Shown: positions 1 to 7,302 of the stretch, one piece after another
How positions within the stretch are numbered: the first letter of the stretch is position 1
Layout of the letters: every line of letters starts with the position of its first letter
Source: Pseudocitrobacter sp913778145
GTDB lineage: Bacteria > Pseudomonadota > Gammaproteobacteria > Enterobacterales > Enterobacteriaceae
Direction of reading: 5' to 3'
NCBI GenBank assembly: GCA_035726825.1
Contig: JALNTX010000007.1
Span: 124,001-188,000 of the forward strand
DNA length: 64,000 bases
Notes under the pieces: model-generated
The model's input: the letters and a program-made list of their open reading frames with translations, nothing else
Database searches by the model: none
What the model was told of the DNA's origin: nothing
Program-made: the position numbers and the translations under genes

Positions 1-279
1 GATGCCATCGTTAACCACTTTGTTCGCTACCGCGACCGCCTGTTTCGGGTCACAGGCATCATCATATTTTACGATTTGCAGCTTGTTGCCCTTGATGCCG
101 CCTTTGGCGTTGATATCCGCAACCGCCTGCTCAGCACCGGTAAACTCCTGGTCGCCATACTGCGCAACCGGGCCAGACATCGCGCCCACGACCGCGACTT
201 TAATGTTCTCAGCGAAAGCCATGTTACTGAACGCCAGCGCAATACATCCTGCCAGTAACGCTTTACCCTTCATGTTCAT
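1..279 (-). CDS. livJ: LivJ, Leu/Ile/Val-binding protein, 5' end only
   Basis: Periplasmic binding protein of the LIV-I branched-chain amino acid ABC transporter, cut by the window edge: the first 93 codons are present. The start is the ATG at 279, giving MNMKGKALLAGCIALAFSNM, a classic Sec signal peptide with cleavage expected after AFA. The mature part begins ENIKVAVVGAMSGPVAQYGD, the type I periplasmic-binding fold seen in LivJ and LivK. The stretch KYDDACDPKQAV matches E. coli LivJ from memory. It is transcribed leftward, in the same direction as rpoH but separated from it by a terminator. LivK is a close paralogue; the position next to rpoH favours LivJ. Confidence 0.93.
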   Translation of the reverse strand, partial: MNMKGKALLAGCIALAFSNMAFAENIKVAVVGAMSGPVAQYGDQEFTGAEQAVADINAKGGIKGNKLQIVKYDDACDPKQAVAVANKVVNDGI

Positions 280-596
280 CCTGAGGTTCCCCATTGTTAT
301 GGTGATTGTATTTGTTGTGATGTTGTTGTGCGACACATTATTCTGCTTTTATCTATAAGATAAGCATATGATAGTAGTAATAACCGATGCATGCGGTGTC
401 ATAGCAGCATAGTCTGCTAAAAACATACCCCATTTTTCGGATTTTGAAACGAGAAATTTGGAAGGGATGTAACAGATTTATGACATTCTCAGTGTCGATA
501 GCGATTGCCGCGTAGCGAAGATTGCGCACAATAAAAAAACAAAACCCCCGGACTCGCATCCAGGGGTTATCGGGTACTGCTTAACGCGTTGCGCGG
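280..596. other. rpoH-livJ intergenic region
   Basis: This 317-base gap holds the rpoH terminator at its right end and the AT-rich livJ promoter/leader region between about 290 and 520. No coding ORF with a credible ribosome site is seen. In E. coli livJ is controlled by Lrp and leucine; no specific operator could be assigned here. Confidence 0.5.
533..568 (-). terminator. rpoH intrinsic terminator
   Basis: Read leftward, an AACCCC...GGGGGTT stem with a short GC-rich loop is followed by a T-rich run (seen as A residues at 533-544). It lies about 30 bases past the rpoH stop codon. Confidence 0.85.
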
Positions 597-1451
597 TTAC
601 GCTTCAATCGCGGCGCGCAGTTTTTTCATCGCGTTCTTTTCCAGCTGACGTACACGTTCAGCGGAAACGCCGTAACGATCGGCCAGTTCCTGCAACGTCG
701 ACTTGTTGTCTTCGTCCAGCCAGCGGGCGCGGATAATGTCCTGGCTACGTTCGTCCAGACCCATCATCGCGTCAGTCAGCTTGTTGGCCGCCTGCTCTTC
801 CCAGTTATCGTCTTCGATGCCATCGGCAAAGTTAGACGTTTTATCCTGAAGGTAAAGCACCGGCGCCATTGGCTGGCTGTCGGACTCGTCATCGGAAGAC
901 ATGTCAAAGGTCATGTCCTGCGCCGCCATACGGGATTCCATTTCACGGACATCTTTGCTGGATACGCCCAGTTCGCGCGCGACCATCTCGACTTCATCCT
1001 GGTTGAACCAGCCCAGACGCTGCTTGGTTTTACGCAGGTTAAAGAACAGCTTACGCTGTGCTTTGGTCGTCGCGACTTTCACGATACGCCAGTTACGCAG
1101 TACGTATTCGTGAATTTCCGCTTTGATCCAGTGTACGGCGAAAGAGACCAGACGCACGCCGACTTCAGGGTTGAAGCGACGAACGGCTTTCATCAGGCCA
1201 ATATTACCTTCCTGAATCAAGTCCGCCTGCGGCAGGCCATAGCCCGAGTAGTTACGAGCGATATGAACAACAAAGCGCAGGTGAGACAGGATCAGCGTTT
1301 TAGCTGCTTCCAGATCGCCCTGGTAATGCAGCTTTTCAGCGAGCGCCCGCTCTTCATCAGCCGTCAACATCGGCCATGCGTTCGCAGCCCGGATGTAAGA
1401 CTCCAGGTTACCAACAGGGGCTAAAGCTAAATTTTGCATTTCTTTGGTCAT
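597..1451 (-). CDS. rpoH: RNA polymerase sigma-32 (heat shock sigma factor)
   Basis: Directs RNA polymerase to heat-shock promoters. The 284 residues equal the E. coli length, and the sequence is near-identical throughout. Region 2 (about 50-125) contains the RFVVHIARNY and DLIQEGNIGLMKAVRRF core-binding/-10 recognition motifs. The RpoH box QRKLFFNLRK follows at about 132-141. Region 4 with its helix-turn-helix (LQELADRYGVSAERVRQLEK) is at about 253-272. In E. coli the 5' part of the mRNA folds as a thermosensor that masks the start region at low temperature; the high conservation here suggests the same. It is transcribed alone between two hairpins and preceded by a sigma-E-type promoter. Confidence 0.98.
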   Translation of the reverse strand: MTKEMQNLALAPVGNLESYIRAANAWPMLTADEERALAEKLHYQGDLEAAKTLILSHLRFVVHIARNYSGYGLPQADLIQEGNIGLMKAVRRFNPEVGVRLVSFAVHWIKAEIHEYVLRNWRIVKVATTKAQRKLFFNLRKTKQRLGWFNQDEVEMVARELGVSSKDVREMESRMAAQDMTFDMSSDDESDSQPMAPVLYLQDKTSNFADGIEDDNWEEQAANKLTDAMMGLDERSQDIIRARWLDEDNKSTLQELADRYGVSAERVRQLEKNAMKKLRAAIEA

Positions 1452-1535
1452 TCAATCCTCTCAATCAATATCGTCTGGCTGTTGAGCAACAACCGTGCCA
1501 GAGCTTTTGAGCAACGAGATTATCATTCACTCTTT

Positions 1536-1565
1536 TATCAGACAGTGATTTTATCCACAAGTTCA
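1536..1565 (-). promoter_or_regulatory. Sigma-E-type promoter of rpoH (P3-like)
   Basis: Reading leftward, -35 GAACTT (1565-1560), a 16-base spacer and -10 TCTGATAA (1543-1536) match the sigma-E consensus and, from memory, the E. coli rpoH P3 promoter. It lies about 85 bases upstream of the rpoH start codon. Other rpoH promoters known from E. coli probably lie in the same gap but were not assigned. Confidence 0.8.
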
Positions 1566-1644
1566 ATGCAACACTGTGAATAGATTACGCACAAAATGTG
1601 ACACTCGATAAGCGAGGGCAGGGGAAAGGTAAGAGTGAAACGTA

Positions 1645-1675
1645 TCCCCTGCTAACGGGAACTCGTAGCAGGGGA
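1645..1675 (-). terminator. Hairpin downstream of ftsX
   Basis: A perfect 10-bp stem (TCCCCTGCTA with TAGCAGGGGA) and an 11-base loop lie 20 bases past the ftsX stop. Only a weak T-rich run follows on the leftward strand. It probably ends the ftsY-ftsE-ftsX transcript, with some read-through into rpoH possible. Confidence 0.65.
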
Positions 1676-1694
1676 AGAGTATAACAGAACTTTA

Positions 1695-2753
1695 TTACTC
1701 GGGAGTAAATCGACGTAAATGTTGTGCGGTGGCAAGCCATGCCGCAATCCAGCCGATCATCGAGCAAACCAGCAGCAGTAACAGGCACTCATCGAACGAT
1801 AAGCCACTGAGTTCAAACTGAGTTCCGAAAACGCGCGCCACGTCTGTTACCGCAGAAGAGAGGCGCATCACCAAAATTTCTGACAGAATCAGTGAAAGAA
1901 ATGCGCCGGAAAAACCGAGCAGCGCGCCACCATAGAGGAACGGACGCAGGATGAAACCGTCCGTTGCGCCGATCAGTTTCTGCACGTTAATGGTATCGCG
2001 ACGGGCAAAGATGCTCAGACGTACGCTGTTACCGATGACGAGGAAGACCGCCGCCACCATCAGCACGCCGATCATGGCGGATACGCGGCCCACCAACCCG
2101 GTAATCGACGCCAGACGTGCAAACCAGCTGTCATCCATGCGTACTTCGTCTACGCCATCAACCTGCGCCACGCGGTCACGCAAGGTGTTGAGTGACTCGG
2201 TGCCCTGGAAATCGAGTTTCGGGATCACCACCGCCACCGCAGGCAACGGGTTCTCTTCCAGCATATCCAACGCCCCGCCGAAACCGGACCAGTTGCGGAA
2301 CTCGCCCAATGCTTCATCACGGGAAAGATAGTTTACCTTCTCGACGCCCTGCTCCGCCTGCAACTGCGCGACCACGCGCGCCGCCGCATCGTCATCCAGC
2401 GTTTTTTGCAGATAAACCGTAATCTGCGGCGACGGGTAATATTGCGACGCCGCCGTGTTCACGTTCTTGTAGACCATGTAGCACACGCTCGGCAGAGTCA
2501 GGGAGATGGCAATCACCATCACCGTCAGGAACGTCGCGAATGGTTTACTTTTTAGATCCTGTAATGCGCCCTGCCAGGCATAGCGCACCTGCTCATTGAA
2601 CACATTGGTTTTGCGGTTAGCCGGTTTCGGTGCGGCTTTAGGGCGTTTTGGCGCGTTACGCCCATCACCACCACCTTTACCAACGGATTGACGGATGCGA
2701 TCCAGCCTGCCGCCGAACTGGCGGATGTGATTCATTGCTTCGCGTTTATTCAC
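1695..2753 (-). CDS. ftsX: Cell division protein FtsX
   Basis: Membrane subunit of the FtsEX ABC-type complex, which couples ATP hydrolysis at the divisome to activation of periplasmic murein hydrolases through EnvC. With a GTG start at 2753 (VNKREAMNHIRQFGG) the protein is 352 residues, the E. coli length. That GTG overlaps the ftsE stop by 8 bases, where E. coli uses ATG in the same place. A longer frame to 2783 reads back into ftsE and is not favoured. A basic cytoplasmic N-terminus is followed by a first membrane segment (about 73-95), a periplasmic domain, and three C-terminal membrane segments of the MacB/FtsX permease type. Confidence 0.95.
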   Translation of the reverse strand: MNKREAMNHIRQFGGRLDRIRQSVGKGGGDGRNAPKRPKAAPKPANRKTNVFNEQVRYAWQGALQDLKSKPFATFLTVMVIAISLTLPSVCYMVYKNVNTAASQYYPSPQITVYLQKTLDDDAAARVVAQLQAEQGVEKVNYLSRDEALGEFRNWSGFGGALDMLEENPLPAVAVVIPKLDFQGTESLNTLRDRVAQVDGVDEVRMDDSWFARLASITGLVGRVSAMIGVLMVAAVFLVIGNSVRLSIFARRDTINVQKLIGATDGFILRPFLYGGALLGFSGAFLSLILSEILVMRLSSAVTDVARVFGTQFELSGLSFDECLLLLLVCSMIGWIAAWLATAQHLRRFTPE

Positions 2754-3414
2754 CCGTAAGGCCTCCATGCAAATGGCCGTCACTCAGCGTCAGCATGCGG
2801 TATGAACGGCTGGAGATAAGGCCCAAGTCGTGGGTCGCCATCAATACCGTTACGCCCACGCGGTTAAACTCTTCGAAGAGACGCAAAATGCCTTCCGACA
2901 GTGCGTTATCCAGGTTACCGGTTGGTTCATCCGCCAGCAGTACGGCAGGTTTGTTCACCACCGCACGGGCGATGCCCACGCGCTGCTGCTCACCGCCGGA
3001 GAGTTGAATCGGGAAGTTTTTCGCTTTGTCGAGCAGCCCAACTTTATCGAGCGCCGCAGAGACGCGGCGACGAATATCGTCATAGCTGGCCCCGGCAATA
3101 ATCAGCGGGATCGCCACGTTATCAAACACCGTGCGGTCCATCAGCAGATGGTGGTCCTGGAAAATCATGCCGATCTGGCGACGCAGGAACGGCACCTCAC
3201 GGTTTTTCAGGCGGCTGATATCATGCCCGCTGAAATAGATTTTCCCGGCGCTTGGGCGTTCAATCCCACAGATAAGCTTCAGCAGGGTACTCTTCCCTGC
3301 GCCGGAATGGCCGGTCAGGAATGCCATCTCGCCTGGTTGCATGTGGAAGGTCACTCCCTGCAACGCTTGTCTCCCACCGAGATAGGCTTTGCTGACGTGT
3401 TCAAAGCGAATCAT
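2746..3414 (-). CDS. ftsE: Cell division ATP-binding protein FtsE
   Basis: ATPase partner of FtsX in the divisome. At 222 residues it is the standard length. Walker A GHSGAGKST is at about 36-44, the signature LSGGEQQRVGIARA at about 139-152, and Walker B LLADEPTGNLD directly follows. The switch histidine is in MATHD. It begins 2 bases after the ftsY stop and overlaps ftsX, so ftsY-ftsE-ftsX form one translationally coupled operon. Confidence 0.97.
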   Translation of the reverse strand: MIRFEHVSKAYLGGRQALQGVTFHMQPGEMAFLTGHSGAGKSTLLKLICGIERPSAGKIYFSGHDISRLKNREVPFLRRQIGMIFQDHHLLMDRTVFDNVAIPLIIAGASYDDIRRRVSAALDKVGLLDKAKNFPIQLSGGEQQRVGIARAVVNKPAVLLADEPTGNLDNALSEGILRLFEEFNRVGVTVLMATHDLGLISSRSYRMLTLSDGHLHGGLTGE

Positions 3415-3416
3415 TG

Positions 3417-4952
3417 TTAGTCCTCTCGGGCAAAAAGTGCCTCAATAAAATCGCCCGCTTTAAACGGACGCAAGTCCTCGATACGTTCGCCGACGCCGAT
3501 ATAGCGAATCGGAATACCGAACTGGTCAGCCACCGAGAAGATAACCCCACCCTTCGCGGTACCGTCCAGTTTGGTGAGCGTAATCCCCGTCAGGCCAACA
3601 GCTTCATGGAACAGTTTGGCCTGGCTAATCGCGTTCTGACCGGTGCTGGCGTCAATCGTCAGCATCACCTCATGCGGCGCTTCAACGTCGAGTTTTTTCA
3701 TCACGCGGACGATTTTCTTCAGCTCTTCCATCAGGTGCGATTTGTTCTGCAGTCGCCCTGCGGTATCGGCGATGAGCACGTCGATATTACGCGCCTTCGC
3801 CGCCTGAATAGCATCGAAAATCACCGATGCAGAGTCCGCGCCCGTATGCTGCGCGACCACTGGAATATTGTTACGCTGGCCCCACACCTGCAGCTGTTCT
3901 ACCGCCGCCGCGCGGAAGGTATCACCCGCCGCCAGCATCACCGATTTGCCCTGCTGCTCGAACTGACGCGCCAGCTTACCGATGGTGGTGGTTTTACCCA
4001 CGCCGTTGACGCCAACCATCAGAATGACGAACGGGGTTTTGCCTTCAATATTAAGCGGTTCATCCACTTTTGCGAGAATATCGCCCATTTCATCTTTCAG
4101 CAGGCCGTAAAGGGCTTCGGCATCGCGAAGCTGTTTGCGGCTGGCGCTTTCGGTGAGGCTGCTGATGATTTTACGGGTGGTATCGACACCGACGTCGGCA
4201 ATCAGCAACTGTTCTTCCAGTTCTTCAAACAGATCATCGTCGATTTTCTTGCCACGGAACAGGCTGATAAATCCGGAACCGAGATTTTCTTTTGTTTTCA
4301 GCAGGCTGCGTTTCAGGCGCGCGAAGAAACCTTCTTTGGTCGGTTTTTCTTGTTCCTGTTGCTCAGGCTGATCCTGCGGAGCTTCAACGGTTTCATCGTC
4401 AATGGCGTTTTCTGCGGCATCAGCAGCGGCCAGCGCCTGCGCGTCGAGCTCTTCATCGCTAATCACCGGCTCGTCTTCGACGTTAGGTTCTTCAGCAACC
4501 GGTGTTTCAACGACTGGCTCTTCAACCACTGGCTCAACAACCGCAACCTCTTCAACCAGCGGTTCGGCTTCCTGAACAGGTTCAAATACCTCTTCAACGA
4601 TAACCTCTTCCGGCTGCACTTCCGGCTCGGCAATGTCTTGCGCAATCTCTTCCGGCAGCGGCAGCTCTTTGTGCTCAATTACCGCTTCTGGCACGGCTTC
4701 AGGCTCAACCGGCTGCGGCTTTTCGCTCTCCGCAACCTCTTCGGTCACCTCAACCACCTCGGCAGCGAACGCTTCGCTCTCCTGCTGAGTGTGTTCAGCA
4801 GGTGCCTCGACAACCGCCGCATCATCCTGCTCAGGCTGCGTTTCTACAACCGCCTGATCTTCAATTTTTTGTTCAGATTCAACGTCCTGCTGCTGTTCTT
4901 TTTGCCCAAAGCCCAGCCAGGAAAAAAAGCCACGTTTCTTCTCTTTTGCCAT
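3417..4952 (-). CDS. ftsY: Signal recognition particle receptor FtsY
   Basis: GTPase that docks SRP-ribosome complexes at the inner membrane for co-translational membrane protein insertion. At 511 residues it is slightly longer than E. coli FtsY (497). The extra length lies in the acidic A domain (about residues 20-210), a low-complexity tract rich in E, V, P and A. The NG domain follows, with G1 GVNGVGKTTTIGKLA at about 314, DTAGR, and TKLDG near the C-terminus. It starts MAKEKKRGFFSWLG, the amphipathic membrane-targeting N-terminus. It is first gene of the ftsYEX operon and divergent from rsmD. Confidence 0.97.
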   Translation of the reverse strand: MAKEKKRGFFSWLGFGQKEQQQDVESEQKIEDQAVVETQPEQDDAAVVEAPAEHTQQESEAFAAEVVEVTEEVAESEKPQPVEPEAVPEAVIEHKELPLPEEIAQDIAEPEVQPEEVIVEEVFEPVQEAEPLVEEVAVVEPVVEEPVVETPVAEEPNVEDEPVISDEELDAQALAAADAAENAIDDETVEAPQDQPEQQEQEKPTKEGFFARLKRSLLKTKENLGSGFISLFRGKKIDDDLFEELEEQLLIADVGVDTTRKIISSLTESASRKQLRDAEALYGLLKDEMGDILAKVDEPLNIEGKTPFVILMVGVNGVGKTTTIGKLARQFEQQGKSVMLAAGDTFRAAAVEQLQVWGQRNNIPVVAQHTGADSASVIFDAIQAAKARNIDVLIADTAGRLQNKSHLMEELKKIVRVMKKLDVEAPHEVMLTIDASTGQNAISQAKLFHEAVGLTGITLTKLDGTAKGGVIFSVADQFGIPIRYIGVGERIEDLRPFKAGDFIEALFARED

Positions 4953-5144
4953 TTGCGACTTAACTCCTCGCGGTTTATTTATGGCGCCGTTTCGCCATAA
5001 CAGGGGCGAAAGCTAAAATAATGATGAAATTAGTCGGTTAGTCTACCACTTAACGCCGCGCGCATCACCGCCTGCGGATTAAGGTTTCGCCGAAGTCAGC
5101 AGATCGTTAGAATAGCAGGCCAAAAGAGCGACCTGAGCAATAAA

Positions 5145-5741
5145 ATGAAGAAACCAACCTCTGCGGGCAGCGGTCAGATCCGAATTATCGGCGGCCAATG
5201 GCGTGGCCGAAAATTACCGGTTCCGGACAGCCCCGGCCTGCGCCCGACCACCGATCGCGTGCGCGAAACCCTGTTTAACTGGCTGGCGCCGTCAATGGTT
5301 GATGCCCAGTGTCTGGACTGCTTCGCCGGAAGCGGCGCGCTCGGGCTGGAAGCACTCTCGCGTTATGCCGCGGGCGCAACGCTGCTGGAGATGGACAAAC
5401 AGGTCGCCCAGCAGTTGCAGAAAAATCTCGCCACGCTGAAGGCGAATCAGGGCAAAGTCGTGAATACGAATACGCTCTCATTCCTCAACCAGCCGGGCAC
5501 GCCGCATGATATCGTTTTTGTCGATCCGCCGTTCCGTAAAGGGCTGCTTGCTGAAACGCTCGCCCTGCTGGAGAACAACGGCTGGCTGGCGGACGATGCG
5601 CTTATCTATGTTGAAAGCGAAGTGGAAAATGGCCTGCCAGCGGTGCCGGTAAGCTGGGAACTGCACCGTGAGAAGGTCGCCGGTCAGGTGGCATATCGCC
5701 TGTACCATCGTGAAGCACAAGGAGAAAAGGATGCTGATTAA
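5145..5741 (+). CDS. rsmD: 16S rRNA m2G966 methyltransferase RsmD
   Basis: Methylates guanine 966 of 16S rRNA using SAM. The 198 residues equal the E. coli length. SAM-binding motif I is DCFAGSGALGLEAL at about 58-71, and the catalytic NPPY-type motif IV is DPPF at about 126-129. It is divergent from ftsY. The 3' end overlaps yhhL by 11 bases, so the two are probably co-translated. Confidence 0.96.
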   Translation: MKKPTSAGSGQIRIIGGQWRGRKLPVPDSPGLRPTTDRVRETLFNWLAPSMVDAQCLDCFAGSGALGLEALSRYAAGATLLEMDKQVAQQLQKNLATLKANQGKVVNTNTLSFLNQPGTPHDIVFVDPPFRKGLLAETLALLENNGWLADDALIYVESEVENGLPAVPVSWELHREKVAGQVAYRLYHREAQGEKDAD

Positions 5742-6003
5742 TCTGGGTCGGTTGCTGATGCTGTGCGTATGGGCGTTTTTAGTGCTCAATCTTTTCCAGC
5801 CTTTCCCGCGCCCGCTGAATATTTTCGTTAACGTCGCGCTGGTGTTTATGGTGCTGATGCACGGCATGCAGTTGGCGTTGTTGCAGTCCACCATCCCGAA
5901 AGACGGCACGCCGATGAGCAAAGCGGAGAAGATACGCATCTTCCTGTTTGGCGTTTTTGAGTTGCTGGTGTGGCAGAAAAAGATTACGCCGAAGAAGAAG
6001 TAA
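5731..6003 (+). CDS. yhhL: YhhL, small inner membrane protein (DUF1145)
   Basis: A 90-residue protein of unknown function with two hydrophobic segments (about 7-23 and 30-50) and a basic C-terminus (KKITPKKK). The motif NLFQPFPRPL...VNVALVFMVLMHGMQL matches E. coli YhhL. The start ATG at 5731 lies inside the end of rsmD with a good GGAG site at 5721, so a longer in-frame extension to 5668 is not needed. It is followed immediately by REP sequences. Confidence 0.9.
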   Translation: MLINLGRLLMLCVWAFLVLNLFQPFPRPLNIFVNVALVFMVLMHGMQLALLQSTIPKDGTPMSKAEKIRIFLFGVFELLVWQKKITPKKK

Positions 6004-6011
6004 TGTGCGTT

Positions 6012-6095
6012 TTTTTGCCGGATGGCGCTGCGCTTATCCGGCCTACAAATACGTGCACGTGGTAGGTCGGGTAAGCGCCAGCGCCACCCGACATC
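6012..6095. repeat. REP/BIME pair between yhhL and yhhM
   Basis: Two inverted REP-type palindromes: GCCGGATGGCGCTGCGCTTA...CCGGCCTAC at about 6019-6049, and a degenerate facing copy (GGTAGGTCGGGTAAGCGCCA...) at about 6060-6095. They lie between the convergent genes yhhL and yhhM, a typical site for these elements. Confidence 0.85.
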
Positions 6096-6462
6096 ACTGC
6101 CCCAAACTCTCCGCCTCAAACGCCACAAACCGCGAACCTTTATAACTCAGCACACCTTTGTCGCCCACCGTCAGCGCATGATACTGCGCGTCGTCGAGGC
6201 GAAAATGCATCTCCAGCCCGCCCTGCTCTGGCTTAAAGCTCACGTCATAGCGCATTGAACTGCCCGCCGGGATTTCCGTTTGTTGGCGCGAGCGGCGATC
6301 GTTGAGCACTTTTTCCCGCTTGTTACTGACCGTGACGCGCTTTTGCATCAGCGGTGCAGCCTCGTTTTCCTGTTTTTCCCGCCGCTGCTGCACATAACGA
6401 AACGATGCGGCAATCACGATAATTGCGACCACGACGACAAAAAATAACGGCATCTTACTCAT
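6094..6462 (-). CDS. yhhM: YhhM, DUF2500 family membrane-anchored protein
   Basis: A 122-residue protein of unknown function: one N-terminal membrane segment (about 5-22), then a basic stretch (QQRREK) and a small soluble domain containing VSNKREK, RRSRQQ and YHALTVGDKG. These match E. coli YhhM (about 119 residues). The ATG at 6462 was chosen; another ATG lies directly before it (6465) and a GTG at 6468, so the exact start is uncertain by two codons. It is divergent from yhhN. Confidence 0.88.
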   Translation of the reverse strand: MSKMPLFFVVVVAIIVIAASFRYVQQRREKQENEAAPLMQKRVTVSNKREKVLNDRRSRQQTEIPAGSSMRYDVSFKPEQGGLEMHFRLDDAQYHALTVGDKGVLSYKGSRFVAFEAESLGQ

Positions 6463-6597
6463 CATCACATCTCATAGGAATTTACGGAATTCGGGCGATA
6501 CGGCATGGAAGGCGATTGTCATTAGGCGCTCATGAACACTACACTGAAGACCAGGACAACGCGTGTAATACCCCACTAATGATAACAGGGACATAAT

Positions 6598-7224
6598 ATG
6601 CTTTGGTCGTTTATTGCTGTCTGCTTATCCGCATGGCTTTATGTCGATGCATCTTACCGTGGCCCGGTCTGGCAGCGCTGGGTATTTAAACCGGTTACCC
6701 TTATTCTTCTTCTGTTTCTCGCCTGGCAAGCGCCGATGTTTGAGGCGGTTGGCTATCTGGTGGTGGCGGGGTTGTGCGCTTCCCTGATTGGCGATGCGCT
6801 TACGCTGTTACCGCGCCAACGCCTGCTCTATGCCATCGGCGCATTCTTCCTGTCGCATCTGCTGTACACCATTTGGTTTGCCAGCCAGATGACCCTCAGC
6901 TTCTTCTGGCCGCTGCCGCTGGTGCTGCTGGTCATTGGTGCGCTGCTGCTGGCCGTTATCTGGAGCAAACTGGAAGAGCTGCGTATTCCGGTCGCCACCT
7001 TTATCGCCATGACGCTGGTGATGGTCTGGCTGGCAGGTGAACTGTGGTTCCTGCGTCCTACCAGCCCGGCGCTTTCAGGCTTCGTAGGTGCGGCACTGCT
7101 GTTGCTGGGCAATATCGTCTGGCTGGTCAGCCACTATCGCTACCGCTTCCGCGCCGATAACGCCATTTCGTCGGCCTGCTACTTTGCCGGGCACTTTTTA
7201 ATCGTCCGCGCCCTTTATCTGTAA
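6598..7224 (+). CDS. yhhN: YhhN, TMEM86/lysoplasmalogenase-family membrane protein
   Basis: A 208-residue polytopic inner membrane protein of the YhhN family, the same length as in E. coli. About eight hydrophobic segments are visible. The conserved charged residues sit in LLGD/LIGDALTLLPR (about 63-73) and the FRADNAISSACYFAGHFL block near the C-terminus. Eukaryotic relatives (TMEM86) hydrolyse lysoplasmalogen; activity of the bacterial member is not established. It lies directly upstream of zntA but is separated from it by zntA's own promoter. Confidence 0.9.
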   Translation: MLWSFIAVCLSAWLYVDASYRGPVWQRWVFKPVTLILLLFLAWQAPMFEAVGYLVVAGLCASLIGDALTLLPRQRLLYAIGAFFLSHLLYTIWFASQMTLSFFWPLPLVLLVIGALLLAVIWSKLEELRIPVATFIAMTLVMVWLAGELWFLRPTSPALSGFVGAALLLLGNIVWLVSHYRYRFRADNAISSACYFAGHFLIVRALYL

Positions 7225-7232
7225 AATGGCGC

Positions 7233-7264
7233 TTGACTCTGGAGTCGACTCCAGAGTGTATGCT
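7233..7264 (+). promoter_or_regulatory. zntA promoter with ZntR operator
   Basis: -35 TTGACT (7233-7238) and -10 TATGCT (7259-7264) are 20 bases apart, the over-long spacer characteristic of MerR-family activation. The spacer contains a perfect 22-bp inverted repeat (7236-7257; arm ACTCTGGAGTC). In E. coli, zinc-bound ZntR distorts this DNA to align the two elements. zntR itself is not in the window. Confidence 0.93.
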
Positions 7265-7302
7265 GCGTTTAATGAAACAACGATCATTAACCGGAGGATA
7301 CC

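Noticed and set aside
3414..5000. A 528-codon rightward open frame opposite ftsY
   Set aside because: It is the antisense shadow of the acidic, GAA/GAG-rich ftsY A domain; no ribosome site and no family resemblance.
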